The notes: generated by a model not told the origin, from the letters alone. A stretch of 64,000 nt of DNA from Candidatus Enterococcus ferrettii (GCF_017377655.1 NZ_JAFREL010000064.1:1-64000); one strand, 5' to 3'. Numbered from the stretch's first letter, positions 35,450 to 44,968 are shown. A program made the numbers and translations.

Positions 35450-35983
35450 ATGGATTTTTTAGTAAAACTATCAGACGGTTTCATCGGAATGTTTCAAGCA
35501 GGAGCTGACACATTTGTGGGGTTCCTTACCGGAATTATCCCACTACTCATTACGTTAATTTTATTTGTAAACGCTTTGATCAAGATCATCGGTGAGGAAA
35601 GAGTTTTTGGCTTCATGCAAGCATGTACTAAGTTTATCGTTTTACGTTACACCTTGATTCCATTTCTGGCATGTTTCTTTTTAACTAATCCGATGTGTTA
35701 TACCTTTGGACGATTCTTAAAGGAAGAACACAAGGCAGCTTACTATGACTCAACCGTGTCAATGGTTCACCCAATTGTTGGTCTTTTTCCTCATGCGAAT
35801 GCCGCGGAATTATTTGTTTATTTAGGAGTTGCTGCTGGTTTTGAAAAGGTGGGGAACCAAAGTGAACTGGCCCTTCGTTATCTCTTAGCTGGTTTTGTCA
35901 TCATCTTGATTCGAGGAATTGTTACTGAACGAATTGCTGCTATTTTATCTAGTCGTGACAAAAAGAAAGCTGTCAGTGCTTAA
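35450..35983 (+). CDS. srlA: PTS glucitol-family EIIC (operon A)
   Basis: A 177-residue membrane protein of the SrlA family, with the family N-terminus (LVKLSDGFIGMFQAGADT) and IGEERVFGF near residue 46. It is first in an operon with EIIBC, two dehydrogenases, GutM, a SAF-domain oxidoreductase, EIIA and SorC. It is closer in sequence to the copy at 51723 than to the sorbitol copy at 21922 (for example both have VHPI/VHPV and LFPHANA/LFPYANA segments), so operons A and B probably carry related substrates distinct from sorbitol. Confidence 0.93.
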   Translation: MDFLVKLSDGFIGMFQAGADTFVGFLTGIIPLLITLILFVNALIKIIGEERVFGFMQACTKFIVLRYTLIPFLACFFLTNPMCYTFGRFLKEEHKAAYYDSTVSMVHPIVGLFPHANAAELFVYLGVAAGFEKVGNQSELALRYLLAGFVIILIRGIVTERIAAILSSRDKKKAVSA

Positions 35984-36000
35984 CGAATGGAGGGAAAAGA

Positions 36001-37023
36001 ATGAGTAAAACAGTAATTGTTCATAAAGGAAAAGGTGGATGGGGTGGGCCATTAACCTTAGTTCCAGATGCCAAAAAAAGATACGTCATTAGTGTAACTG
36101 GTGGAGGAATTCATCCAGTAGCAGAAAAAATTGCCCGATTAACAGGGACAACGGCGGTTGATGCGTTTAAAAATCCAGTAGAGAAAGAAGAAACCTTAGC
36201 TGCAGTAATCGACTGTGGTGGGACGGCTCGCTGTGGTACGTACCCACGGATGCGTATACCAACAGTGAATGTGAAGCTGCAGGCACCTTCTGGACCATTA
36301 GCGAAATTCATGACGGAAGATATTTTTGTTTCAGGAACAACAGTAGATGATTTGGAATTAGTTAATGGGAATTCCAGCAGTTTAGAGGAAACCGTTGTTC
36401 AAGAGGTAAAGGAAGAACCCATTGTTAGAGATATGGAAGAATCGTCACAGGAAACCGCTGCGACAACCCCGGAAGAAAGTTATGAAAGTAAAAAAGGATT
36501 CATTGGTCTGATCGATAAAATTGGCCGAGCCGCTGGGAGCTTTATCAATATTATGTATCAGGCGGGACGTGAGACGATTGAAACGGTTATGACGAATATT
36601 TTACCGTTTATGGCCTTTGTCGCTACCTTAATCGGGATCATCAATTATACCGGTATCGGTGATTTGATCGCAAAAGTCTTGTCACCGTTAGCTGGAAGTC
36701 TGATTGGCTTGGTAATTTTAGGCTTAATTACCAGCCTGCCATTTCTGTCGCCGTTATTGGCACCAGGAGCCGTTATTGCATCAGTGATCGGGTTGCTAAT
36801 CGGTACAGAAATTGCAAACGGAACCATTCCAGCCCATTATGCACTACCAGCATTATTCGCTATCAATTCACAGGTTGGCTGTGACTTTGCACCAGTAGGT
36901 ATGACTCTTGGCGAGGCTGATCCGGCAACGATTTCCTCTGGTGTTCCATCCATTCTTTTTTCACGGGTGTTAACCGGCCCATTGGCAGTTGTGGTTGCTT
37001 ACTTCATGTCATTCGGACTGTAA
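36001..37023 (+). CDS. srlE: PTS glucitol-family EIIBC (operon A)
   Basis: A 340-residue EIIBC. The EIIB phospho-cysteine is in AVIDCGGTARCG near residue 74. A Glu-rich linker spans about residues 122-160, and the C-terminal membrane domain carries FLSPLLAPGAVI and [20 protein letters not shown]. The start follows GGAGGG. It passes phosphate from the EIIA at 40807 to the incoming polyol. It is unusual that three non-PTS genes separate it from its EIIA. Confidence 0.93.
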   Translation: MSKTVIVHKGKGGWGGPLTLVPDAKKRYVISVTGGGIHPVAEKIARLTGTTAVDAFKNPVEKEETLAAVIDCGGTARCGTYPRMRIPTVNVKLQAPSGPLAKFMTEDIFVSGTTVDDLELVNGNSSSLEETVVQEVKEEPIVRDMEESSQETAATTPEESYESKKGFIGLIDKIGRAAGSFINIMYQAGRETIETVMTNILPFMAFVATLIGIINYTGIGDLIAKVLSPLAGSLIGLVILGLITSLPFLSPLLAPGAVIASVIGLLIGTEIANGTIPAHYALPALFAINSQVGCDFAPVGMTLGEADPATISSGVPSILFSRVLTGPLAVVVAYFMSFGL

Positions 37024-37048
37024 AAATAATTTAAGAGGTGAAGGGTAA

Positions 37049-38116
37049 ATGATTCCTGAAAAAATTAAGTTTGGCTGCTTACTCAAAAAAGGAGTGGCCG
37101 AGGTGAAAGAAATGAAATTGCCAGAGCTCAAGGAAGATGAGCTTCTTGTTAAGCAAGAAGCCTGCAACATCTGCACAACTGATTACCAGCAATGGCTGGG
37201 ATTGCGTGAGCATCAAGGCTATCCTATGGCGGGTGGACATGAATGTTCAGGAACAGTGATTGCTAAAGGAACTGCTGTTGGTGACACTTATGAAGTTGGC
37301 GATAAAGTCAGCGTCGTCTATGACTATTGCGGTTATTGTGATGAATGTAAACACGGCGAGGTAACCAGCTGCGAAAACATCAAGCAGTTCGGTAAAAATT
37401 ACTCAGAGGACTATTATGGTATCTTCGGTTTTGCCAACTACTTTATTCGCAAAGCAAAAAGCTTCGTGAAAATGAATCCCGAATTGCCACCATCAGAAGC
37501 AGCTTTTGTCGAGCCATTATCATCAGTGATTCAAAACATGAAGAAGCTGCGGGTGAAATCCGGTACCGATACCGTAATTGTAATCGGTGCAGGAACCATG
37601 GGTCTGCTAAATGCAGAAACAGCACGGGCCTTTGGTGCTAGGGTAATTGTTTCTGAATTAATGGAGAAGAAGCTGCAGGTAGCACAAGCGATGGGTTTTG
37701 AAACCATCAATCCTAAAGAAGTAGATGCGGTTTCTAAGGTGAAGGAATTAACCAATGGTAAGGGAGCCGATATCGTAGTGGTAGCCGTAGGTGCTACTGC
37801 AGCAAATAACCAAGCCTTGGAAATGGTGAAACCGAAAGACGGCAAAATATCCATGTATGCTGCCGGATATCCAGCACCGGAAATGGATGTTGATTCTAAC
37901 AAGATTCATTACATGCGCTTAGAATTAATCGGAACCTATGGATCAACATTGGAAGACTTCTCTGATGCAGCTGAAATGCTGAACACTGGACGGGTGAATG
38001 TTTCCAAATTGATAGAAACGCACATCCCATTGGCTGAAATTCAAGCAGCTTTCCAAGCAGCAAGTACCCCAGGCAACTTCCGAGTGTCTGTCACATTAAA
38101 TGAGGATAGGAGTTAA
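37049..38116 (+). CDS. Zinc-dependent alcohol/polyol dehydrogenase (MDR family)
   Basis: A 355-residue medium-chain dehydrogenase with catalytic zinc residues in CNICTTD and GGHECSG, an intact structural zinc lobe (CGYCDECKHGEVTSC) and the NAD motif GAGTMGLLNAE near residue 182. The catalytic His of GHE is kept. The sequence EPLSSVIQNMKKL near residue 153 follows the usual MDR layout. It differs clearly from the polyol-phosphate dehydrogenases at 8570 and 14659. The operon context suggests oxidation of a phosphorylated polyol; substrate unknown. Confidence 0.9.
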   Translation: MIPEKIKFGCLLKKGVAEVKEMKLPELKEDELLVKQEACNICTTDYQQWLGLREHQGYPMAGGHECSGTVIAKGTAVGDTYEVGDKVSVVYDYCGYCDECKHGEVTSCENIKQFGKNYSEDYYGIFGFANYFIRKAKSFVKMNPELPPSEAAFVEPLSSVIQNMKKLRVKSGTDTVIVIGAGTMGLLNAETARAFGARVIVSELMEKKLQVAQAMGFETINPKEVDAVSKVKELTNGKGADIVVVAVGATAANNQALEMVKPKDGKISMYAAGYPAPEMDVDSNKIHYMRLELIGTYGSTLEDFSDAAEMLNTGRVNVSKLIETHIPLAEIQAAFQAASTPGNFRVSVTLNEDRS

Positions 38117-38120
38117 GAAA

Positions 38121-39137
38121 ATGGCAAAATGTTTAGCAATCGCAGACCTTTTCATCGATCAGGAAATGATGGAAAAGGGACTCACCCTGTTAGAAGAAAA
38201 AGGAATTACTGTTGTTGTCAAGAATTGGCAGCATGAGGATTTGGAGGCTCTGCAAAAGGATAATATTACGCTGGAAAAACAAGGCAGTGAAGCTGTTGAT
38301 TTGCCTGAGGAATTACTAGCGGACATTGAAGAATATGACTATATCATTACGCAATTTGCTCCGATTGGCAAAAAAGTTATCGACCAAGCAAAAAATCTGA
38401 AATTTATCGGTGTTTTGCGAGCAGGGATTGAAAACGTCAACCGTAGCTATGCTGAAGCAAAAGGAATCACAGTCTTTAATACACCTGGTCGCAGTGAAAC
38501 CAGTGTTTCAGAATACGCTGTCGGATTGATGCTTTCAGAAATCCGTAATATTGCTCGAGCAGACCGCAAGCTTCGTAATGGCGAGTGGGAAAAATACTAT
38601 CCCAACGGTGTATTGGCACCAGAATTGAAAGAGTCGGTAGTTGGTTTGGTCGGCTATGGGGCAATTGGACAGAAGGTAGCCAATTTAGTTCGGCCCTTTG
38701 GCGGCAAAATTATCTTTTTTGACGACTATTTCACTGGGGATACAACAGATACTCAAGTTTCCTTAGAAGAATTAGTCACTCAAGCCGACATTATTTCCAT
38801 GCACTACCGATTGACGCCAGAAACCAAGAATATGTTGAATCGCGAGCACTTCAAAAAGATGAAGTCTACTGCTGTAGTTATTAACAGTGCTCGTTCAGGG
38901 CTAATCAATGAACAAGATTTAATTGAAGCCCTGCAAAACAAAGAAATTACTGGAGCAGCAGTAGATGTCTTTGAACAAGAACCGCTGCCAGCTGACCATC
39001 CTTACTTAACTCTGGAAAATGTAACTATCACGCCCCATATCGCAGGATCAACGATTGGCAATTTCGCCAATTCACCAAATATTTTGGCAAACCGTATGGT
39101 GAATGAGTACCTGCCAACATCTGTAACGGTAAACTAA
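38121..39137 (+). CDS. D-isomer-specific 2-hydroxyacid dehydrogenase (PGDH family, operon A)
   Basis: A 338-residue dehydrogenase with the nucleotide motif GLVGYGAIGQKV near residue 180, catalytic Arg in NSARSGLINEQ, Glu in FEQEPLPADHP and His in TPHIAGST. I use the ATG at 38121 after AGGAG; the longer frame starts inside the previous gene. It is related to the gene at 17523. In operon A it accompanies an alcohol dehydrogenase and a SAF-domain oxidoreductase, so the pathway probably passes through an oxidised, acid-level intermediate. This is inference. Confidence 0.9.
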   Translation: MAKCLAIADLFIDQEMMEKGLTLLEEKGITVVVKNWQHEDLEALQKDNITLEKQGSEAVDLPEELLADIEEYDYIITQFAPIGKKVIDQAKNLKFIGVLRAGIENVNRSYAEAKGITVFNTPGRSETSVSEYAVGLMLSEIRNIARADRKLRNGEWEKYYPNGVLAPELKESVVGLVGYGAIGQKVANLVRPFGGKIIFFDDYFTGDTTDTQVSLEELVTQADIISMHYRLTPETKNMLNREHFKKMKSTAVVINSARSGLINEQDLIEALQNKEITGAAVDVFEQEPLPADHPYLTLENVTITPHIAGSTIGNFANSPNILANRMVNEYLPTSVTVN

Positions 39138-39158
39138 CGGATGAGATAGGAGAAAACG

Positions 39159-39554
39159 ATGATCGATCTTCGCTTGGTATTCATAATTATCGCTTTATTA
39201 CTGTTAAATCTCGCTACCTCAATGAGTCATGCCAGTTATTATCGCAAGACACTGCGAAGCATGATGGAACGAAATGAAGAAGGCTTTCTTGGGATAGGTA
39301 TGGCCAACAGCAAAGTAAAGGCACGAATGATTGCCCTGATACTGGCAGATACGAACGGCGTAATTACTGAATGCCGAGTGATGTCAGGTCTAACGGTTTT
39401 CGCTAAATTTAAAACCTGCCATGAGCTAACGGGCTGCAGTATTCAAAACCTGTCAGCGGAAATTCAAACGAATAAATACAAAACATCAATCGAAGAAGCT
39501 ATTAAACTGATTCAAATTGAAATGGATAATAAAAAATCGGAGGGAACAATATGA
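39159..39554 (+). CDS. gutM: GutM-family protein (operon A)
   Basis: A 131-residue GutM homologue with an N-terminal membrane helix (about residues 4-22) and a cytoplasmic domain containing KARMIALILADTNGVITEC and SGLTVFAKFK. It is shorter than the 160-residue GutM of the sorbitol operon. Its stop overlaps the ATG of the next gene (ATGA). Operon A lacks a PRD regulator, so GutM must act here without GutR, perhaps with the SorC protein or on the EII complex itself. Confidence 0.85.
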   Translation: MIDLRLVFIIIALLLLNLATSMSHASYYRKTLRSMMERNEEGFLGIGMANSKVKARMIALILADTNGVITECRVMSGLTVFAKFKTCHELTGCSIQNLSAEIQTNKYKTSIEEAIKLIQIEMDNKKSEGTI

Positions 39555-40804
39555 CACTATATGGAGAACTGTTAAAACGTCAACAAGAAGGAAACCCAAT
39601 TCGCGTTGGAGTAATCGGCGCTGGGCAAATGGGTCGCGGCATGATCGCACAAATCGCTACGATACCTGGCATGGTCGTAACTGGAGTCAGCGATCTGTTC
39701 GTGGAAAATGCTGAGAAAGCTAAAGAAGCTTACTTAGCTTCTTCAGAAGTAAAAAATGATTTGCTAGTATCGGCAGACTTTAAGGAGATCATTCACTCTG
39801 ACTTAAACGAAGTCATTGTTGATGCAACCGGTGTTCCTGAGGTCGGTGCTAAAATTGCGCTTGAAACCTTAATTGCCAAAAAACATTTGGTCCTATTAAA
39901 TGTTGAAATCGATATTACCATTGGACCATTGATGCATAAGCTATACGACTCAGCCGGTCTCGTTTATACCGGCTCTGATGGAGATGAACCCGCAGCGACG
40001 ACTGAACTATTTGAATTTGCTAAATCAATGGGCATGGAAGTCTTGGTTGCCGGAAAGGGCAAAAACAATAAGCTGAAAACGACTGCCAATCCTGATACAG
40101 CCGCTGAAGAAGCAGCCGGTAAGCATATGGCAGCTCACATGCTGGCAGCCTTCCAGGATGGAACGAAAACAATGGCCGAAATGAACCTGCTCTCTAATGC
40201 TATTGGTTACATTCCAGATAAAGTTGGGATGCATGGCTTATCTGGTGATGTGGATTCAGTGATTAAGGATCTTGATTTGAAGGAAAAGGGCGGCGTCCTT
40301 TCACAATACGGGGTAGTAGAATATGTGGATGGCTTAGCACCTGGTGTCTTTGTCATCGTTAAGGGACAAAATGCTGATGTGACTGGTGAATTGAACTACT
40401 TGATGAAAAAAGGCGACAGAGACCATCATATCTTGTACCGCCCATATCATTTAGCCAGCTTAGAAACACCCATTACTATTGCAAAAGCGGTTCTGCAGCA
40501 GGATCATGCCATTATTCCATTGGGGGCACCGATTTCAGAAACTGTAGCAGTCACTAAAAAAGCTATCAAAGCAGGTGAAAAATTAGACGGTATCGGCGGT
40601 TATTGTGTTCGAGGTGTCTTAGAAACACATACCGAAATGGAAGCGCAAGGACATATTCCAATCGGTTTAATTTCTGGCGAGGTTGTGGCTAAACGTGACA
40701 TTGAGGCTGAGACTTTCATCACAGAAGATGATGTGGAATTGGATCAAAGTACCTCAGTGTGGCAATTACGCAAGCTGCAGGACGATACTTTTAAAGGAGC
40801 TTAA
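39551..40804 (+). CDS. SAF-domain NAD(P)-dependent oxidoreductase (operon A)
   Basis: A 417-residue protein. The N-terminal Rossmann domain has GVIGAGQMGRGMIAQ near residues 19-33 and VDATGVPEVGAKIA near residue 96, as in homoserine-dehydrogenase-like and MocA-like enzymes. The middle contains YTGSDGDEPAATTELFEF and VAGKGKNNKL. The C-terminal part (from about residue 330) resembles a SAF domain. A paralogue at 50016 is about four-fifths identical by eye. The substrate is not known to me. Association with a glucitol-type PTS suggests action on a phosphorylated sugar or sugar acid. Confidence 0.85.
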   Translation: MTLYGELLKRQQEGNPIRVGVIGAGQMGRGMIAQIATIPGMVVTGVSDLFVENAEKAKEAYLASSEVKNDLLVSADFKEIIHSDLNEVIVDATGVPEVGAKIALETLIAKKHLVLLNVEIDITIGPLMHKLYDSAGLVYTGSDGDEPAATTELFEFAKSMGMEVLVAGKGKNNKLKTTANPDTAAEEAAGKHMAAHMLAAFQDGTKTMAEMNLLSNAIGYIPDKVGMHGLSGDVDSVIKDLDLKEKGGVLSQYGVVEYVDGLAPGVFVIVKGQNADVTGELNYLMKKGDRDHHILYRPYHLASLETPITIAKAVLQQDHAIIPLGAPISETVAVTKKAIKAGEKLDGIGGYCVRGVLETHTEMEAQGHIPIGLISGEVVAKRDIEAETFITEDDVELDQSTSVWQLRKLQDDTFKGA

Positions 40805-40806
40805 GC

Positions 40807-41163
40807 ATGCATCAAACAAAAATTACTGAAATTGGATCGATTGTCGAAGATTTTGCTGAAGAATTTCTCCTAGTACTGTTTGGACCGGAAGCGACGGCAG
40901 AATTGCGAGATATTTGTGTCATTCACGAGACGGATCAGCGCCCGAAAGATGCCTTGAAAAAAGACGGCAAGCTGACCATTGGCTCACAGGAATACACTAT
41001 TTTGGAGATAGGCAGCGAAGCCAATCCTAATTATCAAGCATTAGGACATATTTCGATTTATTTTAGAGATGGCGCAAACAATGAAATTCTGCCGGGTGCA
41101 ATTTTGGTTGAACCGAAAGTATTTCCTGAGCTGAAGGTGGGAGACGACATTACTTTTAATTAG
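40807..41163 (+). CDS. srlB: PTS glucitol-family EIIA (operon A)
   Basis: A 118-residue EIIA that keeps the His after the conserved Cys (CVIHETDQ near residue 43), unlike the sorbitol EIIA at 23524, and also keeps LGHISIYF near residue 81. It starts 2 nt after the oxidoreductase stop with AAAGGAG as ribosome site. It should phosphorylate the EIIBC at 36001. It is very similar to the EIIA of operon B (53375). Confidence 0.93.
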   Translation: MHQTKITEIGSIVEDFAEEFLLVLFGPEATAELRDICVIHETDQRPKDALKKDGKLTIGSQEYTILEIGSEANPNYQALGHISIYFRDGANNEILPGAILVEPKVFPELKVGDDITFN

Positions 41164-41205
41164 CTGTTGGGGAAATCCTGTATCTCATATAAGGAGAAAC
41201 TAGCG

Positions 41206-42150
41206 ATGGATATAATAGAAGAAAAAAATATTGTCAAAATGGCCTGCTTGTATTATGAGGAGGGATTGACTCAGGCTCAGATCGCCAAGCAGGTAGGTGT
41301 TTCTCGTTCACTGGTTTCTAAATTACTGCTGGATGCCCGCGAAGAAGGTATTGTAGAAATTACCATTAACAGCAAAAACGCCTATACCTCGATGCTGGAA
41401 AGAAAGCTGGAAAAGAAATATAGTTTGGCAGCGGCCGTTATCATTGATTCCAAAGATCTTACGATTGAAGAAATCGAAAAAATGACTGCAAAAGCTGCTG
41501 CTTACTATTTAAATAAACAGATGAAGCAGGCTAAAAGTGTCGGGATTTCTTGGGGCAAGGCAATTAGAAGAATGGTGGACTATTTTCCTTACAGCAATCA
41601 TTCCTCCCTTTCAGTTGTACCGCTAATCGGCGGCATGGGAGATGATTTCGTCAACATCCACTCCAATCAGTTAAGTCATGATTTGGCTAAAAAGGTTCGC
41701 GGCAAGTCAAAATATCTCTATGCACCGGCGCTGCTAGCAAACGAACAGCTGGCAGATGCTTTGAAAAGCAACCAAGCGATTGAATCAGTATTAAGCGATG
41801 GTTTAAACGTAGATATCGCAGTTGTTGGAATCGGCAGTCCTTACAAGCGAAGTACAATGGAAGAAATCGGCTATCTTTCCCAAGAAGATATCGAAGAACT
41901 CCGCAGCAGCCAAATCGTTGGTGATATCAATTCTCGTTTTTACAATGTACGGGGAGAAGAGGCCGCCTGCAAAATTAATCGAAGCATTATCGGAGTGAAC
42001 TTGCCTGCTATTAAGCAGGTTCCTCAGGTATTAACGATTGCCGCTGATGACCAGCGGATAAAGGCAATTAAAGTAGCCGTAGAAAATCAGCTAGTAAACG
42101 TACTAGTAACTACCGATGGGATTGCTTCAGAATTATTGGCTGACGAATAA
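41206..42150 (+). CDS. SorC-family transcriptional regulator (copy 2, operon A)
   Basis: A 314-residue SorC paralogue with HTH LTQAQIAKQVGVSRSLVSK and effector-domain motifs SWGKAIRRM and LIGGMGDDFVNIHSNQL. I start at the ATG 41206 after AAGGAG; the longer frame lacks a good site. It is the last gene of operon A, so the operon has a SorC protein at each end (the other divergent at 34281). The two may respond to different intermediates or compete for the same operators. A terminator follows. Confidence 0.92.
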   Translation: MDIIEEKNIVKMACLYYEEGLTQAQIAKQVGVSRSLVSKLLLDAREEGIVEITINSKNAYTSMLERKLEKKYSLAAAVIIDSKDLTIEEIEKMTAKAAAYYLNKQMKQAKSVGISWGKAIRRMVDYFPYSNHSSLSVVPLIGGMGDDFVNIHSNQLSHDLAKKVRGKSKYLYAPALLANEQLADALKSNQAIESVLSDGLNVDIAVVGIGSPYKRSTMEEIGYLSQEDIEELRSSQIVGDINSRFYNVRGEEAACKINRSIIGVNLPAIKQVPQVLTIAADDQRIKAIKVAVENQLVNVLVTTDGIASELLADE

Positions 42151-42163
42151 AACTGTTTCAATC

Positions 42164-42197
42164 AAGCATTCCCGCATAGGTGAGGAATGCTTTTTTT
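42164..42197 (+). terminator. Intrinsic terminator of operon A
   Basis: AAGCATTCC (42164-42172) pairs with GGAATGCTT (42184-42192), followed by a run of T. Confidence 0.92.
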
Positions 42198-42316
42198 GTT
42201 GTCAAAATTCTTCTCTATCCATGGAAAAACAAACATAGTAAACTGATAATGAAAGGGTTATCAAAAAAGTAACTCTTTGAGGTTGTTTATTTTTCTAGTG
42301 TGAGGGGGAAAGTGCA

Positions 42317-44899
42317 ATGAATCACCGGGAAAGAATTTTAAACTTTTTAAGGATCCATCCTGAAGGCTATTCAACGATGGAGCTTGCTGAAAGGTTGGCC
42401 ATCCCCAGACCAACCGTCAGCAAGCTGTTGAATGAACTTGTCCGTCAGAACAAGGTACAGAAGAGCAAAAGCTACCCAGTGCTTTATGAGCGATGTGCCA
42501 AGGAAATCAATCATTGCTTTAAGGAAATTATTGGTTATGACAAGAGCTTAAAGGCTCAAATTGTCAGCTGTAAAAGCTCAGTCAGCTATCCGCCAAAGGG
42601 GCTGCCGGTATTGCTGCTAGGAGATAGCGGGGTAGGCAAAAGCTTCTTGGCCGAGCATGTTTATCACTACGCGGTGGAGACGAGGTTAATTGCTGAAGGC
42701 AGCCCTTTTAAGACTTTAAATTGTGCCGATTATGCCAACAATCCTGAATTGTTATCGGCTGCGCTGTTTGGCTACGTGAAGGGCAGCTTTACTGGGGCGG
42801 ATGCAGATAAAAAAGGAATTTTTGAAGAAGCCGAGGGCGGTTATCTGTTCTTGGACGAGGTGCATCAGCTGCCGCCGGCTGGCCAAGAAAAATTATTTAG
42901 GTATTTGGACAAAGGGATCATTTCTAAACTGGGATCACAAAAGGAAGTCCCCTTAAATGTCCGTTTGATTTTTGCTACTACCAATCTGCCAGACACGATG
43001 CTGGAGACTTTTATTCGCCGGATCCCTGTTGTCATCCATCTGCCAAGATATGTGGAAAGACCCGTGGATGAGCGATATCGTATTATCTATCAATTATTTT
43101 TTAAGGAGAAAAGAAAGATTGATCGGGATATTATTGTTTCAGCTGATTTGTATAATATGTTGTTGATGTTTGATGACAAGGGCAATATTGGTACAATCAA
43201 GAATTTAATTAAGGTAGTCCTGGCTAATGCTATTTTTCAGCAAAAGAACTCGGATTTACGAGTAGGATTAAACAATCTGCCTTCTCATCAATATGTTTAT
43301 GACTTGAATTATACCTTTGTTAAAAATGAAATCGCCATCTGCTCAGAAAGTGAATTGGAGAGCAGTACTGTTCAGGTGCAGGACCCATTTCTTTCAGAAG
43401 AACTGCTAAATGAGATTGAAGAACAATTATCTGCCTCACCGTATGATTATCACGAAACCATGAGCGTACTTGCAGCCAGTATTTCCAAAATAGAAAAATT
43501 AAACGATCAGCACTTAAATACGCAGGTGTTTCATGAGCCGATTCGCAAAATCTTTGAATATTTGGAACGAAATTATGGTTTTCGTTTTAGTCAGCAGCAC
43601 GTCATTTTTTTCTCGAAGCTGCTGTTTTATGGTCTAAAGGATGAGCTGGAGGCTCCTGAAAAAATCGAGAAATACCAGCGAATTTTGAAGCGGTTGAAGA
43701 ATCATGACTATAAGGTATACAAGGTGACTAAGATCATCATCGAGATGATTCGAATAAATTTGGATATTCGAGACCTGTCTACTTCCTTTTTCCTGATTGC
43801 TAATTTTTATATGCTTTATCATACCAATCAGGCGGGGCCCACGCTGCCATACCTAATTATCGTTTCTCATGGTGTTTCGACAGCCAACAGTATTTCTGGA
43901 CTGGTCAACCAAGCATTTGGTCAATATCTGTTCGAAGGGATTGACATGCCCTATAACTCGACAAAAAAGGAAGTTTTGCGCAAGCTGAAAAAGCGATTGG
44001 AGAACATAGATACCTCCAAGGGGGTGTTGATCCTAGTTGATATGGGATCGCTGCTGGAATTAATTGATGATATTCAGGAGGAAGTAGTAGGTGAAGTTGC
44101 TATGATTAACAATATTACTTCACAAATTGCTTTAGAGACGGCCAATCTCGTTTTGCAGAAAATGACCTTAGAGCAGGTGGTGGGTCAGCTGAGGGAGGCA
44201 ATTCAAACAACAATTAAATATATTCCTTCGAAAAAACACAGTAGTTTAGTCCTGCTGGCTTGTTTAACGGGAACGCGAAGCGCTGAAAAGATCAAAGGGA
44301 TTTTAAAGACGTGTTTAGTCAATGATCAATTGACCTATCGCTGCTGTACCTATGATTTTTTAGCCAATGAAGCGGAACGAAAAGACCTAATTCAGAAATA
44401 CAATCGGGTATTAACGGTGACTACGACACCGGTAAACGTTGTTGGGAGTATCGCCTTGCAGGAACTGCTGACAGAAAAGGGAGAGCAAACGCTGAGAATC
44501 TTTTATAAGGATTATTTATCTGAGCACGAGCTGCAGCAAGTATTCGATCGAATGATTGAAGCCTTCACCTTAGAAAATCTGATGGAGCAGTTAACTATTT
44601 TAAATCCGACTAAGCTCATGAAGGATGTATCGGAATTTGTTCTGCATCTAGAAAGAAACTTGGTAAAAGCCTATACAGCAGCAGAGAAAAAGGTGATCCT
44701 GATGCATGCGGCTATCATGATTGAACGTTTGATTTTAGAGAGAGGACAGGAAGCTGCTGGGAAGTGTAAGACTATCGATCCACACTGTAACGAAAAAAAG
44801 TATCAGGCTTTGAAAAAAGCGATAAGTGTAATAGAAGGAAAGTACAATATTGTGGTAAATGAAAAAGAACTGGTCCTGCTGGAAAACCTTTTGTTCTAG
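42317..44899 (+). CDS. levR: LevR-like sigma-54 transcriptional activator with PTS domains
   Basis: An 860-residue activator. N-terminal HTH (LAERLAIPRPTVSKLLNELV) is followed by a sigma-54 interaction AAA+ domain with Walker A (LLGDSGVGKSFLAE near residue 104), a GSFTGA loop in place of the usual GAFTGA near residue 157, and Walker B (YLFLDEVHQLP near residue 175). Then come a PRD, an EIIA(Man)-like domain with His in LIIVSHGVSTA near residue 515, an EIIB-like segment (VLLACLTGTRSAEK) and a second PRD. It should activate the mannose-type PTS operon downstream through RpoN. The ATG follows GAGGGGG. Confidence 0.93.
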   Translation: MNHRERILNFLRIHPEGYSTMELAERLAIPRPTVSKLLNELVRQNKVQKSKSYPVLYERCAKEINHCFKEIIGYDKSLKAQIVSCKSSVSYPPKGLPVLLLGDSGVGKSFLAEHVYHYAVETRLIAEGSPFKTLNCADYANNPELLSAALFGYVKGSFTGADADKKGIFEEAEGGYLFLDEVHQLPPAGQEKLFRYLDKGIISKLGSQKEVPLNVRLIFATTNLPDTMLETFIRRIPVVIHLPRYVERPVDERYRIIYQLFFKEKRKIDRDIIVSADLYNMLLMFDDKGNIGTIKNLIKVVLANAIFQQKNSDLRVGLNNLPSHQYVYDLNYTFVKNEIAICSESELESSTVQVQDPFLSEELLNEIEEQLSASPYDYHETMSVLAASISKIEKLNDQHLNTQVFHEPIRKIFEYLERNYGFRFSQQHVIFFSKLLFYGLKDELEAPEKIEKYQRILKRLKNHDYKVYKVTKIIIEMIRINLDIRDLSTSFFLIANFYMLYHTNQAGPTLPYLIIVSHGVSTANSISGLVNQAFGQYLFEGIDMPYNSTKKEVLRKLKKRLENIDTSKGVLILVDMGSLLELIDDIQEEVVGEVAMINNITSQIALETANLVLQKMTLEQVVGQLREAIQTTIKYIPSKKHSSLVLLACLTGTRSAEKIKGILKTCLVNDQLTYRCCTYDFLANEAERKDLIQKYNRVLTVTTTPVNVVGSIALQELLTEKGEQTLRIFYKDYLSEHELQQVFDRMIEAFTLENLMEQLTILNPTKLMKDVSEFVLHLERNLVKAYTAAEKKVILMHAAIMIERLILERGQEAAGKCKTIDPHCNEKKYQALKKAISVIEGKYNIVVNEKELVLLENLLF

Positions 44900-44922
44900 T
44901 AGTAAAGGATTTGTCTGGAGTT

Positions 44923-44953
44923 AAGGAGCTGCCAATTGAGGCTGCTCCTTTTT
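44923..44953 (+). terminator. Intrinsic terminator after the LevR-like gene
   Basis: AAGGAGC and GCC (44923-44933) pair with GGC and GCTCCTT (44940-44950) around a 6-nt loop, followed by T. It ends exactly where the -24 element of the sigma-54 promoter begins. Confidence 0.85.
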
Positions 44954-44968
44954 GGCATGGCAGTTGCA
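44953..44968 (+). promoter_or_regulatory. Sigma-54 (-24/-12) promoter of mannose-type PTS operon
   Basis: TGGCATGGCAGTTGCA fits the RpoN consensus TGGCAC-N5-TTGCW. The invariant GG (44954-44955) and GC (44966-44967) are separated by 10 nt as required. It lies about 30 nt upstream of the EIIA start and directly downstream of the gene for its presumed activator. Confidence 0.88.

Noticed and set aside
37531..37902. 123-codon frame on the - strand
   Set aside because: Antisense to the operon A zinc dehydrogenase, with low-complexity Ala/Ser/Thr composition typical of shadows.
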